Origin: an uncultured Clostridia bacterium
GTDB lineage: Bacteria; Bacillota; Clostridia; TANB77; CAG-508
Direction of reading: 5' to 3'
Assembly: GCA_947623725.1 (NCBI GenBank)
Contig: CANQHI010000011.1
Span: forward strand, 1 to 33,279
Length of the DNA: 33,279 nt
Made by a program: the position numbers and the translations under genes. The notes beneath the pieces were generated by a model. That model was given only the letters and a program-made list of their open reading frames with translations, made no database searches and had not been told where the DNA came from. Shown here piece after piece: positions 8,065-14,379 of the stretch; positions within the stretch are counted from its first letter, which is position 1, and each line of letters begins with the position of its first letter.

Positions 8065-8107
8065 ACTTTTTTAAAAACTGTATTTTTTAATTCATTATAG
8101 ATTTAAT

Positions 8108-8632
8108 TTATGTATTAGGTATTTCTGATAGTTTTTCTGATAATCTATAATATGTGTATCCATTATATTGAACACCTTTTACATAGTATATCGTTCTACT
8201 TTGTTCATTTATTATATATACATCATCTGTTCCTGTATATGTTGTTTCATCTCCAGATAAACCATAATTTCCTGAACCATTGTTTAAATCTGTCATATTA
8301 ACAGTTAGATTCAAATTAACTTTGTTAACATTTATTACATAATAATTTGTATTATCATTTGGATTTTTAATATCTTGATCATTCTGCGTTCCATTTAAAA
8401 ATTCAACCGAACCAGTATATTTAGGTCCTATATCTTTTATGTCTTTATCAAAAAATGCAACACTGACAGCTTCCCTCAAATTATCCATATCTTCTTTAAA
8501 TCTCGAATATTTATTAAATTGTGTTACATTTGTTGTATTTATAACAACTGGTATAGAAATTAATGATAAAACTATAACAATTATAACTAACACAATTAAT
8601 GTTATTCCATTTTCATTTTTTAACTTTTGCAT
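8108..8632 (-). CDS. Prepilin-like (type IV pilin-like) protein, function unknown
   Basis: 174 residues from ATG 8632 with AAAGGA upstream. The N-terminus is short and charged, then reads ENG-ITLIVLVIIVIVLSLI, a class III/IV-like leader (cleavage expected after G9) joined to a membrane helix of about 25 residues. The glutamate normally at position 5 of mature type IV pilins is Val here. The rest is a polar extracellular domain with Tyr- and Asn-rich strands and no recognised fold. Together with the upstream 108-residue protein and the second prepilin-like protein at 9218-11125 it forms a small surface island. No pilus ATPase, platform protein or prepilin peptidase lies in the window, so assembly into a pilus is unproven. 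Confidence 0.75.
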   Translation of the reverse strand: MQKLKNENGITLIVLVIIVIVLSLISIPVVINTTNVTQFNKYSRFKEDMDNLREAVSVAFFDKDIKDIGPKYTGSVEFLNGTQNDQDIKNPNDNTNYYVINVNKVNLNLTVNMTDLNNGSGNYGLSGDETTYTGTDDVYIINEQSRTIYYVKGVQYNGYTYYRLSEKLSEIPNT

Positions 8633-8647
8633 AATTTATCCTTTTCT

Positions 8648-8974
8648 TTATCTATCTAGTTCTTTTCCGTCTATTCTTTTGATATTTTCGTTTTTTTCTA
8701 ATTCATGATTAATTTCATTTATTTTTTCTACTTTATTTTGTTTTCTTACATTACTTTCTTTTTTTGATTTATTGTTTGGATCTACACTGCTTGAAAACAA
8801 AGACATAGTATCATTCTCAGCCTTCTTCAATTCCCCTAGCATAGTTTCACTTATGGCTTCTGCACCTGCTAAATTAGGATTATTTATATCGTATTCTGGC
8901 AAAACATCTGCTTCAGATATTTCGCTAAAAAATCTTTTTGCAAAAGAATCTATTTTTTGCATAAACTTTTTCAT
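8648..8974 (-). CDS. Small charged protein of unknown function
   Basis: 108 residues from ATG 8974, chosen because AAGGAGAG lies five bases upstream. The longer frame to 9079 has no site and would include the promoter. Nothing is recognised. The N-terminus (MKKFMQKIDSFAKRFF) is a basic amphipathic helix, the middle is acidic (SEADVLPEYDINNPN), and the last 45 residues are almost entirely charged and asparagine-rich, probably disordered or helical. No signal peptide or membrane helix is seen. It ends 15 bases before the prepilin-like gene and shares its promoter at 9014-9042, so it may be a cytoplasmic accessory of that protein (inference). Confidence 0.7.
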   Translation of the reverse strand: MKKFMQKIDSFAKRFFSEISEADVLPEYDINNPNLAGAEAISETMLGELKKAENDTMSLFSSSVDPNNKSKKESNVRKQNKVEKINEINHELEKNENIKRIDGKELDR

Positions 8975-9013
8975 TTTTCTCTCCTTTTCGATTAATAAAT
9001 CGACTATAACAAA

Positions 9014-9042
9014 ATTATACCATAAATATTTGAATATATCAA
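9014..9042 (-). promoter_or_regulatory. Sigma-A promoter for the 108-residue protein and prepilin-like gene
   Basis: On the minus strand TTGATA (9042-9037) and TATAAT (9019-9014) are separated by exactly 17 bases. This is 5 of 6 and 6 of 6 to consensus, about 40 bases before the start codon. Confidence 0.8.
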
Positions 9043-9092
9043 GATTTTTATTAAATTTTACAAGTAATAAATTTCTCATTTTATCCTAATAC

Positions 9093-9133
9093 AAAAAAGT
9101 GTATAAGCTTTGACATTATTTCAAAGCTTACAC
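9093..9133 (-). terminator. Terminator of the 635-residue surface protein gene
   Basis: The arms at 9099-9113 and 9121-9133 (GTGTAAGCTTTGA paired with TCAAAGCTTACAC, with one bulged base) form a 13-bp stem. It is followed on the minus strand by a run of six T. It lies about 85 bases after the stop codon at 9218. Confidence 0.85.
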
Positions 9134-9217
9134 ACCTCACTATATAGATTCTTCCTTTTTCACTCATCTTCGATTTGATATCATTTAAGTCTATTATTCT
9201 TTATATTTATAAATCTC

Positions 9218-11125
9218 CTAATTATCCCAATTTGCATATTCTTCTTCACTACCAGCATTTATTACCTCCGTTGATTCAGCCATAATTGCTATATTACAAC
9301 TATAGTCATCAAGCATTTTATTTTCGTCTAAAAGCAAATTAAATGTAATATCTTCTGTGCTACTATTGGCTGGAACTTTTTGAAAATAATAGTAATATAC
9401 TCCATCAGTAGAGCACAACGTATATGAAGAATAAGAATCAAGATCGACATCAAATGCATCTGGTGCAAAAATCTTAAATCTAATGAATTTTTCCTCAGAA
9501 GTATTATTTTTTATTCTTATAGTTTTTGAAAATTTATTTTTACCTTCTTCTAAATTTTCTTTTATATCTAATATATCAACTTTGCTAGTTATACCATTTC
9601 TGTCTGGCGATTTAAACATTCCTTTTTGACTAAATACATCAAATTCAAAAGTTTCTGTTAATACAGAAGAATTCTTAGTTCCTTCGTTATAATAATAAGA
9701 AAATTCTAAGGACACTTCTTCATCCTCAAGGGTTATCTCTACACTCTCGTCCGAAGCATACTCACATCTACTTCCCTTATATATATTTGTGACTGTATAG
9801 TTTAAACCAACAGGTAATGGTATACTAGATGAAATAATATCACTATTTTTTGCTAAAACACTTATAATGTTATCATATAAATCCTCTCCATTATAGTTTC
9901 CCTTAATCTGATATACAAAAATTTGAGGTTCAATTTCTTGTTCTGGATCATACTCTATATTATTTATTATTTCTATATTAGAAATTTTATTTTTACCATT
10001 TACACAACTAATACATAAATCAATATCATAAAGATGTCCCATTTTAGGAAATGAAATTATCAAAGGTATAAAACTTACATCAAAAAAATTTAAAGAAGCC
10101 TTTCCAATTTCTTGAGAGTCTTTACCTCGAGGCAAAATCAAATAACAATCTTTCTTTAATATACTCTTCCCATTATCCAATTTATTCACTCTTTTACCAA
10201 ATTCACATCCTGCAATACAAGGTTTAATGTTTTTTGAATTTATTAAACTTATTATTTTAGAAGTTAAAATCGGATCATATGTACACATATTTTTTAAACT
10301 TGATGTATCAAAATTATTTAGTTCTATAAAATCATCTGTAAAAACGTATTTATTTTCATTATTGTCCCATTCAGCTATTTTAAATAAGTCTACAACACAT
10401 TCTCCCTGCAATTCTAAGGCTAAACCATCTGCGCTATCTACCTCAATAAAGGAATTTTTATTTTCGAATGGATTTATCGTTACATAATCTCCAGAATCAA
10501 AAGTTAAGCAACATTCATATTCAAAATCAATTGTTTCCTCTTCTACTTCATCACCTGAAATCTCGAATATCTTTGAAGATTTATCTTCTATTGAAAAAGA
10601 GATAATAAGTTCTTGATTTGCCTCATTTGTAACATTAAATTCAAAAATTTGAGATGGCAAATTATATCCTTCTGGAGCAGATGTAATTCCGATATAATAT
10701 TTACCGATTTTGTTTATTGTTGAAGAGCAATCATATTCTCCACTTTCGCTTTTTACTTCAATATTTTCAGCTAATGAATCCATACAACTTTTGTCATTAA
10801 ATATGCTAAATTTCCAATTACTTATAGGTTGATTTTTCTCATCTATACCTTTTATTTTCGTAACTAATTCTGTTGATTCTCCATTTATAATTTTATCAAT
10901 TTCTTTCTCAACATCTCCAAGCTTTTCTGTTTCATCTGCTTCAGATTCTTTATATTTTTGTGCAGCTAGTTTAGCTCTAGAAAACAAACCATTTTGACCT
11001 AGGGCACCATATAAAGTTATTCCAGCTAATATTAATAATATGATTATTGTTATTACTAACGCTATTAATGTGATTCCTTTTTCTTTTAATTTTCTTCTGT
11101 TTTTTACTCCCATTATTTTTCTCAT
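9218..11125 (-). CDS. Large surface protein with prepilin-like N-terminus and Cna-B/SpaA-like domain
   Basis: 635 residues from ATG 11125, nine bases after AAAGG. A TTG nine bases further up abuts that site and is rejected. A basic leader ends at KEKG-ITLIALVITIIILLIL (cleavage expected after G17), followed by a helix to about residue 40 and the common continuation GALGQNGLFSRA. Residues about 90-190 resemble a prealbumin-like Cna-B/SpaA fold (WKFSIFND, then GKYYIGITSAPEGYNLP). The remaining 440 residues are acidic, beta-rich and unrecognised. Such N-termini are abundant in gut Clostridia and give proteins anchored by their first helix, either as pilin-like subunits or single surface proteins. 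The gene has a terminator of its own. A 30-bp inverted repeat lies directly upstream. Confidence 0.75.
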   Translation of the reverse strand: MRKIMGVKNRRKLKEKGITLIALVITIIILLILAGITLYGALGQNGLFSRAKLAAQKYKESEADETEKLGDVEKEIDKIINGESTELVTKIKGIDEKNQPISNWKFSIFNDKSCMDSLAENIEVKSESGEYDCSSTINKIGKYYIGITSAPEGYNLPSQIFEFNVTNEANQELIISFSIEDKSSKIFEISGDEVEEETIDFEYECCLTFDSGDYVTINPFENKNSFIEVDSADGLALELQGECVVDLFKIAEWDNNENKYVFTDDFIELNNFDTSSLKNMCTYDPILTSKIISLINSKNIKPCIAGCEFGKRVNKLDNGKSILKKDCYLILPRGKDSQEIGKASLNFFDVSFIPLIISFPKMGHLYDIDLCISCVNGKNKISNIEIINNIEYDPEQEIEPQIFVYQIKGNYNGEDLYDNIISVLAKNSDIISSSIPLPVGLNYTVTNIYKGSRCEYASDESVEITLEDEEVSLEFSYYYNEGTKNSSVLTETFEFDVFSQKGMFKSPDRNGITSKVDILDIKENLEEGKNKFSKTIRIKNNTSEEKFIRFKIFAPDAFDVDLDSYSSYTLCSTDGVYYYYFQKVPANSSTEDITFNLLLDENKMLDDYSCNIAIMAESTEVINAGSEEEYANWDN

Positions 11126-11154
11126 TATTTTCAACCTTTCATTTTATATTTACA

Positions 11155-11353
11155 TTTTAATTAATTTAGAAGCTTAATAAAAAAAGAAAAAGACTTATAA
11201 ATCTAGTTATTATAACTATTTTATAAGCTTTTTTTCTCTTAGTTTTTTAATTTTTCGTAATATTTTTCTTTTATTTTTACATATGTTATCTTTTATATTT
11301 GTGATATATTTAACAATACTAAATTTTTTATTAAGCTTCTAAATTAATTAAAA
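11155..11353. repeat. 199-bp segment bounded by perfect 30-bp inverted repeats
   Basis: The left arm 11155-11184 (starts TTTTAATTAATTTAGAAGC) and right arm 11324-11353 are exact reverse complements over 30 bases. The segment between them is 139 bases, AT-rich and non-coding. No clear target-site duplication flanks the arms. It begins 30 bases upstream of the surface-protein start codon. Possible identities are an invertible regulatory segment, a miniature transposable element or a long leader helix. Confidence 0.75.
11193..11232. terminator. Nested stem-loop with T-runs on both sides, inside the inverted-repeat segment
   Basis: CTTATAAA (11194-11201) pairs with TTTATAAG (11220-11227). Within it TAGTTA (11204-11209) pairs with TAACTA (11213-11218). 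The plus strand continues with CTTTTTTT and the minus strand with TCTTTTTCTTTTTTT, so it could stop transcription in both directions. In the present orientation it stands between any promoter in the segment and the surface-protein gene. Confidence 0.5.
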
Positions 11354-11413
11354 AATTTTCATCTCATTGTTTCATTAATATCCTTAATTCTTCTATACTT
11401 CCAATCTAGATAT

Positions 11414-11454
11414 TCAAAAAAAGATAATGTAAGCACAAATACTTACATTATCTT
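11414..11454 (-). terminator. Terminator of spoVT
   Basis: AAGATAATGTAAG (11421-11433) and CTTACATTATCTT (11442-11454) form a 13-bp perfect stem with an 8-base loop. On the minus strand it is followed by a long T-run. It begins five bases after the spoVT stop codon. Confidence 0.9.
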
Positions 11455-11458
11455 TCTA

Positions 11459-12007
11459 TTATATTTCCATTTGATTTCCTAAAAAGTTAGCTGCAACCTG
11501 CACTACCTGTTCTTCTTGAGCGCCTATTTTTTTGCCACTTTCTTTAGCTAATAATATTACACTTCCTGTAACCTCACTATTTGATATTATTGGTGCAATA
11601 ATTTGTGACTTTATTTCCTTTTCTCTATTTCCCTTTTCAGTAATAAGTATTGCTGTATTATCATCTGTTGTAACTACCTTTCTTTTATCTATAATTTTTT
11701 CTAAATCAGAACTTATTTTCTGTTCTAACAAATCCTTTTTGGTTGTTCCTGAAACAGCTGTAACAACATCTTTATCTGTTACTATTGCTATTAAATCTGT
11801 AACTTTAGCCAAACTTTCTGCATATTCTGTTGAAAAGTTTGATATTTCTCCTATTGGTGAATATTTGCGAAGAATTATATCTCCTTCTTTTTCTGTAAAT
11901 ATTTCTAAAGGACTTCCTTCTTTTATTCTTAATGTTTTCCTTATTTCTTTTGGAATAACTATTCTTCCTAAATCATCTATTCTTCTTACAACTCCTGTAG
12001 CTTTCAT
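11459..12007 (-). CDS. spoVT: Stage V sporulation protein T
   Basis: 182 residues from ATG 12007 with AAAGGAGG upstream. The N-terminal AbrB-type swapped-hairpin DNA-binding domain is nearly invariant (MKATGVVRRIDDLGRIVIPK, then EIRKTLRIKEGSPLEIF). The C-terminal GAF domain spans about residues 55-180 (GSVILLAKESGKKIGAQEEQ). SpoVT regulates sigma-G-dependent forespore genes and spore coat/cortex maturation in Bacillus and Clostridium. A TATAAT-like element lies about 55 bases upstream without a good -35 element, so another sigma factor may read it. Its presence indicates an endospore-forming lineage. Confidence 0.95.
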   Translation of the reverse strand: MKATGVVRRIDDLGRIVIPKEIRKTLRIKEGSPLEIFTEKEGDIILRKYSPIGEISNFSTEYAESLAKVTDLIAIVTDKDVVTAVSGTTKKDLLEQKISSDLEKIIDKRKVVTTDDNTAILITEKGNREKEIKSQIIAPIISNSEVTGSVILLAKESGKKIGAQEEQVVQVAANFLGNQMEI

Positions 12008-12096
12008 TTTTCCTCCTTTTGTTTTTATTTTTATTGTTTCAAAAAAAGGAAAAATTATACGAAAATATTTATTATTTTATTTTTTATATTTAATAT

Positions 12097-12126
12097 AAAA
12101 AAAGATCAGAGACATTGCCTCTGACC
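12097..12126 (-). terminator. Terminator of the 140-residue membrane protein gene
   Basis: GATCAGAG (12104-12111) and CTCTGACC (12119-12126) pair over 8 bp, including one G-U pair on the minus-strand RNA. Seven T follow. It begins seven bases after the stop codon at 12133. Confidence 0.85.
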
Positions 12127-12132
12127 ATTTGC

Positions 12133-12555
12133 TTACTGTTTTTTCCATCTTATCATTTTAATTTCATTACAAATCTGTAGTAACTCTTTCTTTTTAACTT
12201 CGACAAAATTATCCATATTAGCAATCCACCCCAGTTTATCATAGTATCCTAAAGCTTCTTCAACTATTCTTTCAAATTCACTAATCGCTTCATTAGTATT
12301 TGAAAATTCAAGTTCGCACTTATGACCTCCAATGCTATACTCTAGCACTATCTTATTTCCATTTTTGCATGAAAACTCTGTTTCTAATAAGTCCTTAAAC
12401 CAAGGATATAACGTGATTGCAGCATCTGCTTTAACCATAAACCGCCACATAGGTAAAGCTATATTGAAAATCAAAAAACTCACATATTTGACAATCAAAA
12501 AGCTCACATATACAACAAATAAAAAAATAAGAATTGCCAAAAACTGACGCGACAT
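12133..12555 (-). CDS. Small membrane protein of unknown function
   Basis: 140 residues from ATG 12555 with a strong GAGGAGG site eight bases upstream. The N-terminal 35 residues are hydrophobic and contain the in-tandem repeat YVSFLIVK-YVSFLIFN. They would make one or two membrane passes. The remaining 100 residues are a soluble, tryptophan-containing, mixed alpha/beta segment (KIVLEYSIGGHKCELEFSN) ending in a basic KMIRWKKQ. No family was recognised. It has its own near-perfect promoter (12609-12637) and terminator, so it is a monocistronic gene, divergent from capA. Base composition is slightly less AT-rich than its neighbours, but the difference is small. Confidence 0.75.
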   Translation of the reverse strand: MSRQFLAILIFLFVVYVSFLIVKYVSFLIFNIALPMWRFMVKADAAITLYPWFKDLLETEFSCKNGNKIVLEYSIGGHKCELEFSNTNEAISEFERIVEEALGYYDKLGWIANMDNFVEVKKKELLQICNEIKMIRWKKQ

Positions 12556-12608
12556 AAAATAACCTCCTCAATTGTTGATAGAAATTTATTAAAAGTTACA
12601 TAATTTTT

Positions 12609-12637
12609 ATTATACATTATTTAACATAAAATGTCAA
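12609..12637 (-). promoter_or_regulatory. Consensus sigma-A promoter for the 140-residue membrane protein
   Basis: On the minus strand TTGACA (12637-12632) and TATAAT (12614-12609) are separated by 17 bases, perfect to consensus. It lies about 55 bases before the start codon. Confidence 0.88.
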
Positions 12638-12710
12638 TTTATTATTTTATGGAAATTTTTAATTAATTAAATATTCTTAATAAAGAAAGATTCAATTTTA
12701 TTTGATTTTT

Positions 12711-12739
12711 TTGACATAATCACTTAATTTTGATATAAT
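12711..12739 (+). promoter_or_regulatory. Consensus sigma-A promoter with extended -10 for capA
   Basis: TTGACA (12711-12716) and TATAAT (12734-12739) have a 17-base spacer, with TGA immediately before the -10 hexamer as an extended -10. It lies about 35 bases before the capA start. Confidence 0.9.
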
Positions 12740-12773
12740 TTTTGCATACTATAAATTTATGGAGGTTTTTGCT

Positions 12774-14054
12774 ATGGCTAAAACACGAAAAAAGTTAAAA
12801 ATTTTTAACGTACTTGCAGTAATTGCTATTGTATCTATTTTAACATTTGGCAGTCATGATGTAATTACTAAAATTACTTTAAGACAAGCTTTAGCTTCAG
12901 ACAACTTTAAGTTTATTGAAACTGATGTTCCTATACCACCGGCAGATAATGTTGCTAACATTGTTGCAATAGGTGACACATTATGCCACAGTCAGAATTT
13001 CAAAGATGCTTATGATAGCTCAACTGGAATCTATGACTTTTCACCAATGTTCAAATATGTAACAAAATATTTTGAAAATGCAACTGTTGCAGTTGGTAAC
13101 TTAGAAGCCACTCTTGCAGGACCTGAAAGAGGTTACAGTGGATACCCAACTTTTAATACTCCTGAACATCTAGCAATAGATTTAAAAGAGTTAGGTCTTG
13201 ATGTAATGACTACTGCTAACAACCACACTTTAGACATTGGATACAATGGATTAGTTTCATCTTTGAATTATCTTGATGAAGCCGGATTAGCACATACTGG
13301 TTCTGCTAGAAGCGTTGAAGAACAAAATACAATTTTATTCCAAGACTTAAATGGAATAAAAACTGCCTTCTTAGCATTTACTTATGGAACTAATGGAATA
13401 CCTGTTCCAAAAGGCAAAGAATATTGTGTTAATCTAATCGATAAGGACTTAATTAAGTCTAAGATTGATCAAGCAAAATCAGAAGGTGCTGAACTTATTT
13501 GTGTAAGTATGCACTGGGGTGATGAATATCATACAAAACCTAATTCTACACAAGAAGATTTAGCAGAATTTTTAATTAAAAATGATGTTAAGGTTATTCT
13601 TGGTTGTCATCCACACGTACTTGAACCAATGGAAATGAAAACTGTAACAATGGAAGATGGTACGACAAAAACTGGCTTTGTTATTTACTCAATGGGTAAC
13701 TTTTTCTCTGCTCAAACTTATGACAATACTAGAAATACTTTGATTTTAAATGTTCAGGTCAGAGAAAATGGAAAAACTGGTGAAGTTACTATTGACAATG
13801 CAACATATACTCCTGTATATGTGTTTGATAACAACACTGGCGGAAATCCAAATTCTAATGGTTCTGATAGATATGAATTATTAGATATTGAAACCATAAT
13901 TTCTGAGTATGAAACCGGAACTGGAAACTGGAATGAAAGAATGTATAATTTAGCTAAAACAGAACTTAATCGTACAGTAAACATTTTAGGCCCAGAAATC
14001 TTTAATAATACCAATGATAATCAAGAAATTACAAATACTGTAGAAACCCAATAA
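12774..14054 (+). CDS. CapA family protein (PgsA-like metallophosphoesterase fold)
   Basis: 426 residues from ATG 12774. An ATG 15 bases earlier is rejected because it overlaps the GGAGG site (12761-12765) that serves the chosen start. Residues 10-28 are an N-terminal membrane anchor, with the rest outside. Family motifs occur in order: IGDTL (66-70), NLEAT (109-113), NNHTLDIG (149-156), HWGDEY (247-252), GCHPHV (277-282) and SMGNFF near 306-311. These are the metal-site motifs of the CapA/PgsA fold related to calcineurin-like phosphatases. Relatives take part in poly-gamma-glutamate or capsule export and attachment, but there are no pgsB or pgsC genes nearby, so the substrate is unknown. It converges on the KAP NTPase gene. 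Confidence 0.92.
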   Translation: MAKTRKKLKIFNVLAVIAIVSILTFGSHDVITKITLRQALASDNFKFIETDVPIPPADNVANIVAIGDTLCHSQNFKDAYDSSTGIYDFSPMFKYVTKYFENATVAVGNLEATLAGPERGYSGYPTFNTPEHLAIDLKELGLDVMTTANNHTLDIGYNGLVSSLNYLDEAGLAHTGSARSVEEQNTILFQDLNGIKTAFLAFTYGTNGIPVPKGKEYCVNLIDKDLIKSKIDQAKSEGAELICVSMHWGDEYHTKPNSTQEDLAEFLIKNDVKVILGCHPHVLEPMEMKTVTMEDGTTKTGFVIYSMGNFFSAQTYDNTRNTLILNVQVRENGKTGEVTIDNATYTPVYVFDNNTGGNPNSNGSDRYELLDIETIISEYETGTGNWNERMYNLAKTELNRTVNILGPEIFNNTNDNQEITNTVETQ

Positions 14055-14084
14055 TTAAATGCGGTTTTAAATTATAGGTCATAA

Positions 14085-14185
14085 ACAAAAAACACAAAAC
14101 ATGCAAAAACTAATCAAATACTAAAAACACAAAATGTGAAAAAAAATAATCAAAACCTATCTAAAAACCCAAAACAAAAAATCTT
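14085..14185 (+). repeat. Degenerate A-rich tandem repeats, about 38 bases, two and a half copies
   Basis: Units at about 14085-14122 and 14123-14162 share AAAAACACAAAA, then a variable stretch, then TAATCAAA. A partial third copy (AAAAACCCAAAAC) runs to about 14185. They are strongly strand-asymmetric (A and C, almost no G) and lie immediately before the structured element at 14188. No coding potential is seen. Confidence 0.55.
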
Positions 14186-14187
14186 AT

Positions 14188-14307
14188 TAAATAAAAATAC
14201 AATAATATGCAGTAGCGCGCAGCGACCAAGCGCAAGTGCGAATGGAGCGCTGAAATGAAATTTCAGCTAGCGACAGCAAGCTACAAATATTATTGTATTT
14301 TTATTTA
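14188..14307. other. GC-rich multi-stem element enclosed by a 21-bp AT inverted repeat
   Basis: Positions 14188-14208 and 14287-14307 are exact reverse complements over 21 bases (ATAAAAATACAATAATAT side). Inside, GTAGC (14212-14216) can pair with GCTAC (14280-14284). Two clear hairpins follow: CGC-AAGT-GCG (14231-14240) and GCTGAAAT-GAA-ATTTCAGC (14249-14267). The core is far richer in G and C than everything around it. It sits between the convergent capA and KAP genes and could act as a bidirectional terminator, a structured RNA or a palindromic miniature element. No known RNA family was recognised. Confidence 0.7.
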
Positions 14308-14379
14308 TATTTATTTTTATATTTATATTTTTATTTCCTATTTTTTAATATATATTTATTATTTTCTATTGATTAGATT

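Larger units (their letters stand above)
11126..11458. other. Intergenic region upstream of the large prepilin-like gene
   Basis: About 330 bases with no gene. It holds the spoVT terminator (11414-11454), a perfect 30-bp inverted repeat pair (11155-11184 and 11324-11353) and an internal terminator-like stem. No strong promoter for the downstream gene was found. The best weak candidates lie inside the repeat-bounded segment or just outside it near 11370-11395. Confidence 0.6.

Noticed and set aside
11532..12098. 188-codon plus-strand open frame opposite spoVT
   Set aside because: It runs antisense to a certain spoVT gene and extends into its promoter; low complexity, no ribosome-binding site.
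12470..12530. Short direct DNA repeat in the 140-residue membrane protein gene as a mobile-element footprint
   Set aside because: It encodes the repeated YVSFLI of a hydrophobic segment; likely a simple local duplication.
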